A DNA stretch of 64,000 nucleotides, from contig OX422211.1 in assembly GCA_949130495.1 (NCBI GenBank), forward strand, positions 448,518,719 through 448,582,718. The letters run 5' to 3'. Position numbers and translations under genes: made by a program. The notes beneath the pieces are model-generated. The model made no database searches and was not told where the DNA came from. It saw only the letters and a program-made list of their open reading frames with translations. Source of the stretch: Sambucus nigra (Eukaryota; Streptophyta; Magnoliopsida; Dipsacales; Adoxaceae). Of this stretch, positions 48,788 through 60,674 are shown piece after piece (position 1 is the stretch's first letter; the number at the start of each line of letters is the position of its first letter).

Positions 48788-48962
48788 TCAGTCTTCTGGG
48801 AGAGTTTGACACATCCATGGAGATTATATGAAGTGGTTATGGAGGAGAGTAGTTAGCAAGATGTTGGAAGTGGAGACTGGACAAAGATGGCTTGCCTTAT
48901 CAGATACCATGGAGGGAGGTGTGGTAGTTTTTCCGAGGTTGGTTCGAGCCTATCGGTCCATA
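48788..48962 (+). pseudogene. DUF7745-like gene, element B, 3' part before the MITE
   Basis: This continues the gene after the solo LTR. It aligns with 13790-13925 of A by phrases such as TTTTCCGAGG against TTTTCTCCAGG. The reading is broken; it ends at the MITE target duplication. Confidence 0.55.
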
Positions 48963-49552
48963 TAGGCCTATCAATTGGTCGAGTTTGGACCCGAACCCAA
49001 TCCGGACCCGATCTGTATAATAGGGTCTGAGCATATTTTTTTCGACCCGAGACCCGAAGACCTGAATACCCGAAAACCCGTTTATTAAACGGGTAGGGTC
49101 AGGATCTTATACAAGACCCGGACTCGAAGACCCGACCTGAATTGTACATTATTATTTTTTAAATATAAATACATATACCATAAATTTATATATATTTATA
49201 AATATATCTTATCAATATAACATGTAAGTACTATATAAAAAAATATATTTATGTATATAATAAATATAAATAATATATGTTTTATTTATACTAATGATAT
49301 TCTATAATACATTACAAAATATTTTAATTTAAGATTAAAAAATAAATAAAGGGGATAATATAGAATAAATATATATATTTGGCCAGACCCGGACCCAAAC
49401 TCGAGACCCGAAGACCCGAATGGATTCGGGTCTGGATCCTATACTGTAGACCCGATGAAGACCCGGAGCCGAACCCGAACCCAATGAAGACCCGATTACA
49501 CGGATCTGGATCTCCCTGAACCTGACCCGGCTCCGACCCGTTGGCAATCCTA
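48963..49552. mobile_element. hAT-like MITE, 590 bp
   Basis: It is flanked by an 8-bp duplication with one mismatch (GGTCCATA 48955-48962, GGTCCATG 49553-49560). Termini are imperfect inverted repeats: TAGGCCTATCAATTGGTCG and, from the right, TAGGATTGCCAACGGGTCG. Both arms are filled with about 20 copies of GACCCG in one orientation, with an AT-rich middle (49140-49380). An 8-bp duplication and TAGG-type ends fit hAT-derived elements. Its absence from the matching place in A confirms the edges. The minus-strand frame 49335-49559 is repeat driven. Confidence 0.85.
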
Positions 49553-50104
49553 GGTCCATGGAGCGTCTACGGCACTCTATTCAGGTATGGGAAGCTTGGG
49601 GGCCCCAAGATGTAGATGATGACGATGAAGCGGGATCCTTTGGTAGCTATGGGTAGGACTCTTGGAGAGTTTGTTTTATAATGGGGAATAAATTTGGGAA
49701 TTTATTTGGCTTTTTTGGAAGGTAGGGGGAAGGGAGTCATCCGTTCCTTTTCTTATGTAATTGCACTGTAATTTCTTATTATTGAAATAAACAAGTTTTT
49801 GATCATCTAGCTGTGCCTTTTGAAGAATTTTGTAAATTTTGAATTATCTATACCGATCGCTAAGGCATGCATAATCCTTTTGTTCAAGTATATGTTAAAG
49901 TGAGCTGTCATTCTCGGAGATAAGAAAATAATAATTTTTTATAAAAAAAGAAGGGGTCGTGCTCATGTAAGATGTATGAGCTGCCTACGTACCTCTGGGG
50001 GGTTTTAAATTTTTTTAATTTTTATGAGAATGAGTTTTGCAGAGGATCAGGCCCACGTAGTTATGGGTAGAGGGAAATGAAGAGATTTTTTTTAAGAATA
50101 GAAG
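49553..50104 (+). other. 3' end of DUF7745-like gene and convergent junction with pol, element B
   Basis: The gene end (49561-49680) is followed by a likely 3' untranslated region with GAAATAAAC near 49785, aligned with the AATAAA signal of A near 14265. After that, a stretch shared with A leads to the end of pol. No further gene is seen. Confidence 0.55.
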
Positions 50105-53100
50105 GGAGATGAGAAGAGTCATAGCGCGTTGAGATTTTGGACTAGGGGCAGAACTTCTTGAGGCAGTCCAGGTTAACTAGAGGAGCTATCTCTTCTCTGT
50201 ATAGATCGATGAGCATGGTGGCACTGACGGACAAGATCTTCTTCACGATGTATGGGCTGATCCAATTGGGCTTGAATTTCCCTCTGGGGTCCCAAATGGG
50301 CTCTACTATTTCTTTGAGGGCTAAATCCCCTTCTCCGACACCGCGGTCTTTGACTCTTTTATTGAATGAACGTGTTATTCAGCGATATTACCCTTGTATG
50401 TGATACAACGCTTTTAATATCCTTTCATCTAGGAGGGTCAACTCCTCAAGACGACTTTGGTGCCAATTTTCTTCACTGACCTTGCTTTCAAGCACGACAT
50501 GCAGTGAAAGTATTTCCAGCTCCACGGGTAGGACTGATTCCATAACATAGACTAGAGAGTAAGGGGTAGACCCAGTAGAGGTTCGGATTGAGGTTTAGTA
50601 GCCCCAGAGGGCGTAAGGAATTCGGTCGGCCCAATCTCGATAACTTTCGATCATCTTACTAATGATGGCTTTGAGGTTCTTCTTGGCTGCTTCGACCGTA
50701 CCCTTAGTTTGAGGTCGTTAGGGAGAAGATTTGTGTCTCCGAATTCCATACTCATTGACCACTTGTGTGACTTCTGCCTCAAAATGCAACCCGTTATCTG
50801 ACACTAGCTCGTGCGGGACCCCATATCAGCAGATGATGTTTTTCTTGATGAATTTGACCACTTTCTTAGCATTCAGGACTGCGTATGACTCAGCTTCAAC
50901 CCATTTGGTGAAGTAATGAATGGAGACCAAGATGAACTCATGCCCGTTCTAGGCCTTGGGTGTAACCTTCCCTATAATGTCGATGCCCCAGGTGGAGAAC
51001 GGCCAGGGAGAAGTCATGTTGTATAATTCTCATGAAGGCAAGTGTTGAAGGTCAGAGAACTGTTGGCATTTGCGGCATCTCCAAACATAGGCGATGAAAT
51101 CTTGGATCATGGTGGTCCAGTAGTATCCTTGTCGAATGATCTTCTTGGCAAGCATGTGACCGTTCATATGGGGTCCGCATTCCCCATTATAGATTCTCTG
51201 CATTACCTCTTCAATGTCAGCCCCTGTGATGTAATATAGATGGGTTCCATCAAAGTTTCTCTTGAATATTGCTTTGTGACAGATGATGTATTAGGCGGCC
51301 AATCTTTGAAGGGTTGCTCGGTCTTTCTTGTTGGAACCCTTGGGATACCTACCATGCTTGAGGAGGTTCCAGATATCATAATACCAACAGTTGAATAGCT
51401 CGGGATCTTTTTTGGTGATGAGATCAATGTAGTAGCAGTGGGTTGGTTTATCTTGCTTTTGGACCAGGAAGGGGGCCATTGTTATTCCTTCGAGTATGTC
51501 GACCATGGAGGCCAAGGTAGAAAGGGCATCATTTAGGTTATTCTTTGCTCGCGGTAGGTAGTGGAAGGTGATATCTTGGAATTGGGAGGCTAGATCTTCT
51601 AAGTGGGCATGGAAGGGTTGGAGTTTCTCGTCCTTAACTTTTCATTTTCTGAGAACTTGACCAATGATGAGGGCAGAATCCCCGTAGACATCTAGGTAAT
51701 GGATACCTTTCTTGAGAGCAACTTTGAGGCCTACTGTACGCGCCTCATATTCAGTCATGTTGTTGATGCAAGGGAAATCCAATTTGATGGCGATGGGAGT
51801 GTGGAAGTCATCTAGGGCGATCAAAAGTATCCCTATGCCATATCCCTTTTTGTTGGCCGTGCCATCAAAGAACATTTTCCATTGAAGGTCATCTCGAGCA
51901 GCATAGAAGATGTTTTTATCTGGGAATTTAGAGATCCAGTCATCAGACTCTTTCATGATGCAGTCATCGAGGTAGTTACATATGGCTCTTCCTTTCATGA
52001 CTTTCTGTGTGACTTATATGATATCAAACTCGGCTAAGAGCATCAACCATCGAGCCATTCACTGGATAAGGTGGGTTTCTCAAGCAGGTACTTGATGGGT
52101 TCCATTCGTGATACATGTTTAATTAGGAAGGCGAGCATATAGTGTCGCAACTTTTAGGTGACCCAAACAAACGCGACGCATGCTTTTTCCAAAGTAGTGT
52201 AGTTGACTTCGTACCGACTAATTTGTGATTGGCGTAATAAATGACTATTTCTTTGTGGGAATCCTCAAGGTATTGAGCTTGCAAAGCCCCAGTTGCATTG
52301 TCGCTTATGGTTAGGTATATGAGCAATGGGAGACCAAGCTATGGTGGCAGGAGTATCGAAAGTTGAGTCATGTATTATTTGATTCGATAGAAGGCTTATT
52401 GGCAGGCCTCGTTCCAAACCTTTGTTGAATCTTTTTGGAGGAGTTTGAAAATTGGTTCACAAATGGAGGTGAGCTGGTTGATGAACCGAGTGATGTATTA
52501 TAATTTGTTAAGGAAACCTCTGACCTCTTTCTCTATTTGGGGAGATGGCATCTCAAGTATTGCTTTTAGCTTGGCAGGATCTTCTTCTATCCATTCTTCT
52601 ATCCAGGATCTTCTTCGGTGTTTTCAAATGAGAGTCAAGCCCAAGAGTTTCCCCATTGTAACACCGAAGACATATTTTTGTGGATTGACTCTCATCTGAT
52701 ACTCTCTTAGTTGTTCGAAGAGCTTTCGGAGAGCGGGAACATGACCTTCTCTAGTTTGGATTTGATAATCATATCATCCACATAGACCTCAACTTATTTG
52801 TGAATCAGATCATGCAGGCTGGTCGTGGAAGCCCATGGTAGGTAGCCCCAGCATTCTTGAGACCAAATGGCATAACAGTGTAGCAAAAGGTTCCCCATGG
52901 GGTGATGAATGCGCCTTTTTCTTGATGATTCGGGTGCATTTTGATTTGGTTGTAGCCGACAAACCCATCGACGAATGACTTGAGAGCATGACTGGCTGTG
53001 TTGTCCACAATCATGTCGATATTGGGTAATGGGTAATCATCCTTTGGAGAGGCTTTATTAAAATTCTGATAGTCTACACATATCCAAACTTTCCCTCCTG

Positions 53101-55780
53101 ATTTTGACACATGCACTATGTTAGCTAGCCATATGGGATATTCGATCACACGAATGAAATCCATGTTTAGCTGTTTGACCACATATTTTTGACTTTGAGT
53201 GACCATTCGGTGCAGAGCTTTCCCAACTTTTGTTGAACTGACTTGTAATCTTGAAGAGTTAGGATCTCATGTTGAGCTATTTCGGGATCAATGTCGGGCA
53301 TATCGTCATAGGAACATATGAAGACATCCACGAATTCCTTCAGTAATTCTTCGAGTTGTGCACGCTCATACTCATCAAGGGTAGCCCCTATCCTAATCTC
53401 GCGTAGTTGGCTACTAGAACCGAGGTTAATGATAAGATTTTCTTCTTTATTAACTTAAATGTGGTTATGTTGTTTGTTATTAACCTTATTTATATTAGTT
53501 AAAAATTATTCATGTGAAAAATCATCATCATCAAAAGTTTGATTAGAATCTAAACAATTAATGTAAGGCATAACAAGATACTCAAAATATTCGTTTATTT
53601 CATTGATAGGAAAACAACATATTTGAGGAAGGATAGATAACAAAATAAGAAATGGGGTAAACATTAGGGTTAGGTGGGATTTTAACAAGTAAAACCGGTG
53701 CAGCATGCCAGTTGAGGAAAGGTGTATCAGTAGCTTTAATCATGTGGGATGGATCTAGTGATGTAGTGCCTGAATAAACCATGCAGAGTGGAAGTCCCAG
53801 TGTTTGTAAGTTGAATGAGTCCTTGGAGTCACTTTCCTCAACCTCTTCGGTATCTCTGTTGAGGGGTTGTTCATGGTGTTGGGAACTTTCAGCCCATGGG
53901 TAGTTGTCTTGGAAAAAGATCTCCATTTCGGGCTCCATATTTCTTGTATGTATGGTCATACCATGGTTCTGAAAAGCCACAAAAGGGGAAGTCCTCACCC
54001 TTTTTGATGAATCGTCCATTCAAGGAGTCACCTGGGATAGTCTGGATGCAGTCTAATCTTCTCTTTGGTCGAGACTGGTGAATTATTTTGAGCTCTTGAT
54101 GGTTGATACCCAAAATCACAAAGAGGGAAAGCTTTCTTCAGTTCAATGGGATCAAGTATCCCTTACAGTCATTGTCCTAGCCCTAGTCTAGGCATGAAGT
54201 GCATGTTTCTGAACATCTGAATCACATTGACATTGCCATGAGGGTCGTATTCTGGATGAACCCTTTCTTTGAAATTGTCCCCTACCGGGAGTAGGAGTGG
54301 GTCAACTCGAAATCCTGATAGGAGCATATTATTTGACCCGTGTTGTATCTCAAGGATTGGATTGCTGATGTTTCACCCTTGGTGTTATCGTTGTCGCCCA
54401 AAATGGTAATGACTCGTCCGTCGACGAAGAACTTCAATTTCTGATGGAGTGAGGAAGACACATCTTTGATACTGTGGAGCCAAGGTCGTTCGAGTAATAG
54501 GTTTAAACAAGCTGGAATGTCAATAACTTGGAATTCAATGACGGGGTTTATAGGGCCATCCCCTCTTACGAGTTTTATGGATCCCATCACCTCCCGACAG
54601 TAATTATCATAGGCATGTACAGCAGTGGAAGTTGGAGCGAGGTCACTTTCCTTCAGTCCTAAGCTTTTGAAGGTTCTTAATGGGAAGATATTCAAGGTGG
54701 ATCCATTATCGACAAGAGAGTGTGGTATGATTTTCCCCATAGCTTTGACGGAGATGTTGAATGCATGATTGTGGTTTGGCCCAAATCTGGGGATTTCTTC
54801 TTCGGAAAAGGATGGCATTACGGTAGAGGTCAAGGATCTAACTAAATTTACCGCTTCTTCTAGTGTAGTAGAGGGAGGAACTATGGTTCCAGTGAGCAAC
54901 TTGATGAAATTCCACCATAGAGTGATGTTAGCTTGAGTTTTCTTCAGTTGATCGAGGATCTTTCTTTCCTCGAGGATCATTTTTGGCATAGGAAGGTTTT
55001 CAACGCCCTTTCCTTTGTCATTTACGAGTAGTGAGCTTGGGATCTGGTAATGCCTTCCTGATCTGGTCATATGATTTACTGAAGAAGGGAAGAATATGAA
55101 CCCTATTTTTTCGTCGATGTTGAGTTGTTTTGCCATCTTGTTTATTTTTCCAAGGAGTTCTTCAAACGATATCATCCCACATATGTCAGCTACCGGTCCA
55201 GTCTTTTCGAAAGCTTGTTCTTCATTCGAATCTCCGCGTTCTTCCCCCCATATGGTGGAAACAATTATGTCTTTCCATGTAAAGTCGATGCATTCCATAA
55301 CTTCAATGGCTTCTTCATATAGGTCTTCCCATTCTGTGGGGATATGTGAAGGTGAGGGGACCTGGCACCCTTGCAATTTTAGAGTATCAAGTAACTCAGT
55401 CATACTGTAAATGTCGTTGGTTTGCCTGAATAATTCTTCCATGATCTGGACGATGTCATCTAGGCTGACTTCATCAGTAGGTATCACCCAACTGTCTGAC
55501 TCTCAGTCCCATTTCCGTGCTTCCAAGAACAGCGTGCTGAGCCTATGGAAATCAATGATCATCTGTGAGGGAAATTTCAGCCCGAACTCTAGGAGTTGTT
55601 TTAAACTTTTGATAATTCCATACCTCCATTTTCAGAACAGGTATGGACAGCTATGCATGCTCTGGTAAGGAGAGACAATGCTTGATCAGTGAGTCTAACA
55701 GGGTGTAAAAGGAAATATGGACAAGTTTGGAGAGGTTTGAGAGAGTGTATGGGTGTGATTTGAGCTGAGGGATCGAATTA
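50105..55780 (-). pseudogene. pol of element B: protease, RT, RNase H, second RNase H, integrase
   Basis: Minus strand, high to low. Protease in the 401-residue frame 54282-55487: SLVDNGSTLNIFPLRTF (54683-54715) and RPWLHSIKDVSSSLHQKLKF, the pattern of Ogre-type proteases, which carry DNGS in place of DTG or DSG. RT 52740-53210: VDYQNFNKASPKDDYPLP, GYNQIKMHP and MPFGLKNAGATY, with the VYVDDM box near 52775-52795. Second, archaeal-like RNase H 51642-51900: WKMFFDGTANKKGYGIGILL and NNMTEYEARTVGLKV, typical of Tat lineages. Integrase 50500-51240: HMNGHMLAKKIIRQG zinc-binding region and ELVSDNGLHF, ending in LVNLDCLKKFC near 50150. Stops and frameshifts between blocks make it inactive. Confidence 0.85.
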
Positions 55781-57152
55781 TTGGTTCTCTTCTAGGAAGA
55801 TAGCATTGGTATGATTTGGGACTGGGTTGTGAGTAGTGTTTGGCTTAGGATTGGCTAGTGGGGCAATGGTACCCTGGTCAATTAAACCTTGGATTATGTT
55901 TAGAATATGAGAGCATTGGTCGGTGGTATGTCCAGCAGTTTGGTGAAAGGAGCAATGGGCATCTGCCTTGAAGTTTCTTGGGAGTGGATTCAACAATGGA
56001 TGAGGGTCCAAGGGTTTGATAAGGTTTCGATTTAACAAGGACTGATAAAATTTAGAGAGGGGGGCATGAAGCTCGGTGTATTCCTTTCGGGCTAGGACAG
56101 GGCAGATTTTTGGTGCTCACGAAGTGGTTGGTTGAGAGATGTTGTTGATGGTTGAGACTGTAGTACTGGCAGGTTTGTCATATTTTCTGGGGGTGAATTG
56201 TCTGGACACTTTCATTGGTTCAACCTCTATTTTAGCAATACCTTCCTCGATTTCTATTCCTACTTCTTTGATAGCTCGAAAGTGGGGATAGTATTGTCCT
56301 CCTATGGTTGCTCGGACATGGGGCAAGAAATTCTTCTTCACTATGTTGACTTATTCTTCCTCGGATGGCCGATTGGTCATAGTGGCTGCCTTTTCCCTCC
56401 ATTGGTCTATGAAGTTACTGACTAATTCCCCAGAGTTCTGTTTGAGAAGCTCTAAATCACGATGGGTGACCTCAAGCTCTTCGTCATATTTGTACTGCGA
56501 CATGAATTCTCGGGCTACATCCTCCCAACTACGGATTCTGGACTCCTCGATAGACAAAAACCATTGAAGAGCGCTATCCTTCAAAGTTTGCTGAAATAAT
56601 TGGGCCATCACTTTTTCAGAAGCTCCTAGTAGAGTCATAGCATGGTGATAACTACGAAGATGAAAAATCGGGGGTCCACTTGCTTCGAATTTCTCGATAT
56701 TCGGCATCTTGAACTTCTCGGGTAACCTTGCCTTAGGATAAAGAGACACGTGAGTGTAGTCCATGTAATTTCTAGAGATTCAGACTTGGTCAAACTTCTT
56801 AGTTAGAATCTTAAAATATTCTTTGAACTTGTTAAATTCTTCCTCTTTCGGATCAATGATCATAGGCAAGTTAGCCCCAGGCTGGGCAAGGTTCGGCATA
56901 GGAAGCTGGGCAGGTGGCGGCCCATTAATAGGAGGGACACGAGGAGTGTGCTGATATTCTTCGGGGAACCCAAATTGGGTCAGGTGGACCCATAGCACGA
57001 GGGAATAGGGCCTCGGGCTCTTGAGGATCAAGAATCTAGTTTCATTGCATCTCCCGGACCTCAGTCTGAAGGTTGTCAATCTTAGACACAAGCTGAGCTA
57101 AAACTGTCGTCAGATCTGGCTGCGCAACTGGTGCTTGATCTGTGTTCTCCAT
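55781..57152 (-). pseudogene. gag of element B
   Basis: Start codon at 57152-57150, encoding MENTDQAPVAQPDLTTVLAQ and a LVSKIDNLQTEV coiled segment, then a stop and frameshift near 57040. A Pro-rich linker follows (VPPINGPPPAQLPMP). The Retrotrans_gag domain is in the frame 56351-56764: YHHAMTLLGASEKVMAQLF and then SALQWFLSIEESRI. The zinc-binding motif CSFHQTAGHTTDQC (about 55910-55955) has C-x2-H-x5-H-x4-C spacing, as in Tat lineages. Gag builds the particle and binds the element's RNA. The frameshift near the start shows decay. Confidence 0.82.
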
Positions 57153-57441
57153 GGAAAGCGGATGGATACCGAACTCGAAAGAGGTAGCAGGGGAACGGAC
57201 GAAACTTCGGGGTGACTTAACTGAAGATCGAAGCCAATAAGGAGCGAAGCCAAGGGCGTGCGATCGACTTGAGAGAGCGTAAAATTTTTGACAAAAAAAA
57301 AGGATGAAAATATTTTTGACATTTTTTCTTTTTGAGATTGAAAGACAAAAAATTTTTGGATTTTTGGTAAAGAAAGGAGAAATGTTTTTGGATTTTTGAT
57401 AAAGAAAGGAGAAGTGCTTTTGGAAGACGGGTCTCAACATG

Positions 57442-57522
<81 letters not shown>

Positions 57523-58483
57523 GTTATTATGTTTTCACTTGTATTAAATTCTCCTAAATGCAAAATGAAATACCGGATGGGACCTGAGCCTGGAAAAGTT
57601 GGGTTTGTAACATATGCAAAGCTCTAGCTAGGCTTGTAACCAGGCTCACGGGCAAGGTCCTGTTTTAAAAATGCGCAAAAATTTGGGCGAAATGCCAACC
57701 CGGAATTTCGGCAGAGTTTCAAGTTGAAACCGGCAATCTAATATGTGTGTCCTAGAATTGACACCTATAAGTGGGTATGCAACTTGGTTGGGTGAATTGG
57801 AAAGGGTTCCCCCCTTTGGCGTGGCTTCCACGATATACGTCTTGCTTTGGAGGGCAATCGGTACGTGTGGACAAGCCATTTGATAGAATTGAGTGTACGT
57901 GAATTTCCTCACAATATACCTAGTGGGGACGGTACATGTGAGAGCGAATTCGATATACTCGACGTATGTGAACGAGTTCCCTGCGATATACCTCCCGTCA
58001 TGACTTCGGTCAAACGGTACAATATGGGGGAACCGTTCGATATACGTCGAAGGTACTTAGCCAATGGAAGGTGAGAGTCATATCACTTAGGCTAATTGTG
58101 CCCTGCCAGACCAGCGCCCATCACAAAGTGACCTTCCAGTTACTGGACAAAATTTGGTCAATAACAATGCTCTTTGGTGATATCGTGTGAATCATGCATG
58201 ATCCTCTTATTAGTATCTTATGATGAGAGTATATTTCTTGATCATGCCAAACAGGGAGCAAAGTATGAGTACCAATGGTATACCAAGTATGGGTGATGCA
58301 TGCAACATGAGGATATGTGTGATCCTAGGTGCACATGGTGTGAAGTGTATATGGAGAATTTTCTACAAGTGTGTGAATAGAAGCATAAGCATGAGGTACA
58401 CATGAATAGTAAAGGGGAAAATAGGGGGATATATAAGAAATTAAAATACCCATGTAAATAGAGTCTAGCCCTAAAAAATAAAA
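57153..58483 (-). other. Leader of element B
   Basis: Non-coding leader. An ATT microsatellite (57440-57532) expanded here and is absent in A. The part 57600-58140 is strongly conserved with 20700-21250 of A and carries ATATAC motifs near 57834, 57916, 57952, 57986 and 58041. Isoleucine-run frames across the microsatellite are artefacts. Confidence 0.68.
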
Positions 58484-58502
58484 GTCCCCACCAGAGTCGC
58501 CA
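58484..58502 (-). other. Primer-binding site of element B
   Basis: TGGCGACTCTGGTGGGGAC on the minus strand, one base after the LTR. Fits an arginine tRNA primer as reported for Ogre-type elements; identity with a given tRNA was not tested. Confidence 0.75.
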
Positions 58503-58503
58503 C

Positions 58504-59016
58504 TGTGGCCATCCCTGGATATATCCCACCCCCCGCACGGCGGGAGAGGATCCATCTAGGTCCCGTGCGTCCCTCTCGGGAGCGCTTCGACCGACGTCGG
58601 TAAATGAGGTGAAAATGTAGAGAGATAGAGTCGCCAGTCTATTTTAATCAAAACAGACAAAAGAAAAAGGAGTCATCCCAGAAGGATAGCATCCAAAGAC
58701 ATACTGATACATACGAAACCAAAATGATTCGAAAAGTGTTTGGAGGCTAAGTTACAAAATGGTAAGGTGTTAGGCACCCATTCCGCCCTTACGGTATCTC
58801 ATGGCTTGTTGTTATTTTCCTTATTTCCCCATGATATGTGTGCATGTGTATACGTAGTGGAGATATGAATCATCGACTTGTATCATGGAAGAGATAAAGC
58901 GAGTCATCCATAGGAATGTTCCTAAAAGTAATATTAGAAAATAGGATTTATGCGATTATCCTAGCATCGATCATTATAAGGGAATGATAAGACATGTGGA
59001 ATAATACACCATTAAG

Positions 59017-59114
<98 letters not shown>

Positions 59115-60674
59115 GAATTTAAGAGAGTTAAGTTTAAAGAATATAGAAAAATATGAAAAAGTTGAAAAAGAACTCGAGTCTCGGGTTTTACCTCGAGACG
59201 CCTACGTAGCCTATAGAGACATCAAAGCCCATGTAGTTCGTATGCAAAACGAGGGGTGGGATTTATCCCATAAATCCAATTGGGGAGTTCTCTTATATGG
59301 GTGTGTGTGTGAAAAAGTGTTTTAGTTGTAAGAAAAGTATGAGAAAAGTGTGAGAATTCCCGTTTGGAATTTATGAGCAAATCCACTTTTTCTTGTTTAT
59401 TTTTTGGGTTTTATTTGTATGAAAATAATAGATGTGCAATAATACTAAATAAAAAGTATATTAAGATATGTGATATGAGAGAATAAAAGTGCTAAGTAAT
59501 AAAATGAATTAATGCGAATTTAGGAGAATTTAAAGAAAGAGTTGAGAAAGTTGGACCTTCTTGAAGCTCTTGAGCTTGATCTTGGATGTTGGAGAGAAGC
59601 CCTTGAACTTGGATGATGATGGGAAGTAATTAATTCACCAAGGTTGATGAAAAAGGTGAAGGTTGAAAATGTATTTGGATGTGAAAATCACGTTGACTTC
59701 GAGAGAGGTTTTCTGAGTTTACTGAGAGTGATGGATCTATGATTTTTTCCTCTTTTTTCTTTTTTTGGAATAAGGTTAGGCCCTCCTTTTTATAGGCCCA
59801 AGGAATTGCTGATCGGCATAGCCCTGGTCTTGCCAATCGGCATGTGTGTTTAGGCACACAACCGATAGGCAGGGCTTGGAACCTGTCGTTTGCCAGTTTC
59901 TTTCAGGTTCCTTCGGAAAATCGATCGTAGAGCGCGAACCGTTGATCCGAATAATGCACGGGGAAAATCGTTGGAAAGGTATTTCGAAGACCTTCGAAAT
60001 TCCTTTGGACTTCTACCAGGTTCTAGAGTTAACTTTGGGTCAAATGTGGGTCAAAAGCGCTCGTCGGTCCTTTGGACGAGGAAACTTCAGACGCGAATAG
60101 ATCGTTCGTTCGCATGGTAAGTCAGAATTATGCACGGGGTGGATCGTTAGAAAGGATAGGAGATGTACTTAGACATTCCAAAGAGTTTGACCTAGTTCAA
60201 GGAGTTGACTTGGGTCAACCGGGGCCTGGAAGCATTCGGTGACCTTTCGAAAATTTATCATTTGTCCGTAACGTAAGTTAGAATCGTGCACGGGTAGGAC
60301 CGTTGGAAAGGGGTTTCAGTGACCTTTGAAGATTCATTTAGTCTCGATCGAGATGAAGGGTTGACTTCGGTCAAACGGGGCCTGGGAGCGTCCGGTGACC
60401 GCCTGATCGAGTTTTGAGGGAAAATGGGTCGTTCGTCCGCACCGTAAGTCAGAATTGCACACGGGACATACCGGTAGAAAGGGGATTCAATGCCCTTCAA
60501 TGATTCATTAAGTCTCTATTGAGCTGAAGAGTTTGACTTTTGGTCAAATGGAGCCTGGAAGTGCTCGATGGCCTTTAGATCAGTACCTGGGGCATGACTT
60601 GGGTTTGCAATGATGATGGGAGGTGCTAGGGACCTAAAGAGAGGTTAGGGGGGTATTTAAATGGGGTGTCTACA
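58504..60674 (-). repeat. 5' LTR of element B
   Basis: 2171 bp, TGTGGCCATCCC to GTGTCTACA. On the minus strand: four U3 subrepeats (cores near 59935, 60110, 60265, 60435), three motif arms (CCGATAGGCA 59861-59870; TGCCAATCGGCA 59831-59842; GATCGGCA 59811-59818), TATA box CCTATAAAAAGG (59787-59798), then R-U5 with a TA tract of about 45 units (59021-59111) that is short in the 3' LTR. Confidence 0.92.
59787..59870 (-). promoter_or_regulatory. LTR promoter of element B: TATA box and inverted-repeat motif
   Basis: Minus-strand TATA box CCTATAAAAAGG with the paired motif GATCGGCA, 12 bases, TGCCAATC about 13 bases upstream and a third arm (CCGATAGGCA) further on. The eight-base arms are inverted repeats of each other with one mismatch, an operator-like form. 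Confidence 0.68.

Larger units (their letters stand above)
38423..60674 (-). mobile_element. Element B: second Ogre/Tat-like element with antisense passenger genes
   Basis: On the minus strand: 5' LTR (60674-58504), primer-binding site, leader, gag, protease, RT, RNase H, integrase, then passenger genes in the opposite orientation, tandem repeats and 3' LTR (40504-38423). Without its two inserts (solo LTR 45877-48787 and MITE 48963-49552) it is about 18.7 kb. It is less damaged than A: protease, RT and RNase H motifs are legible. The flanks TGGAT (38418-38422) and CGAGT (60675-60679) do not form a clear 5-bp duplication. Confidence 0.88.

Noticed and set aside
57042..57563. Long frame with an isoleucine run on the minus strand
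   Set aside because: The run is the ATT microsatellite read in frame; only its last part is the real start of gag.
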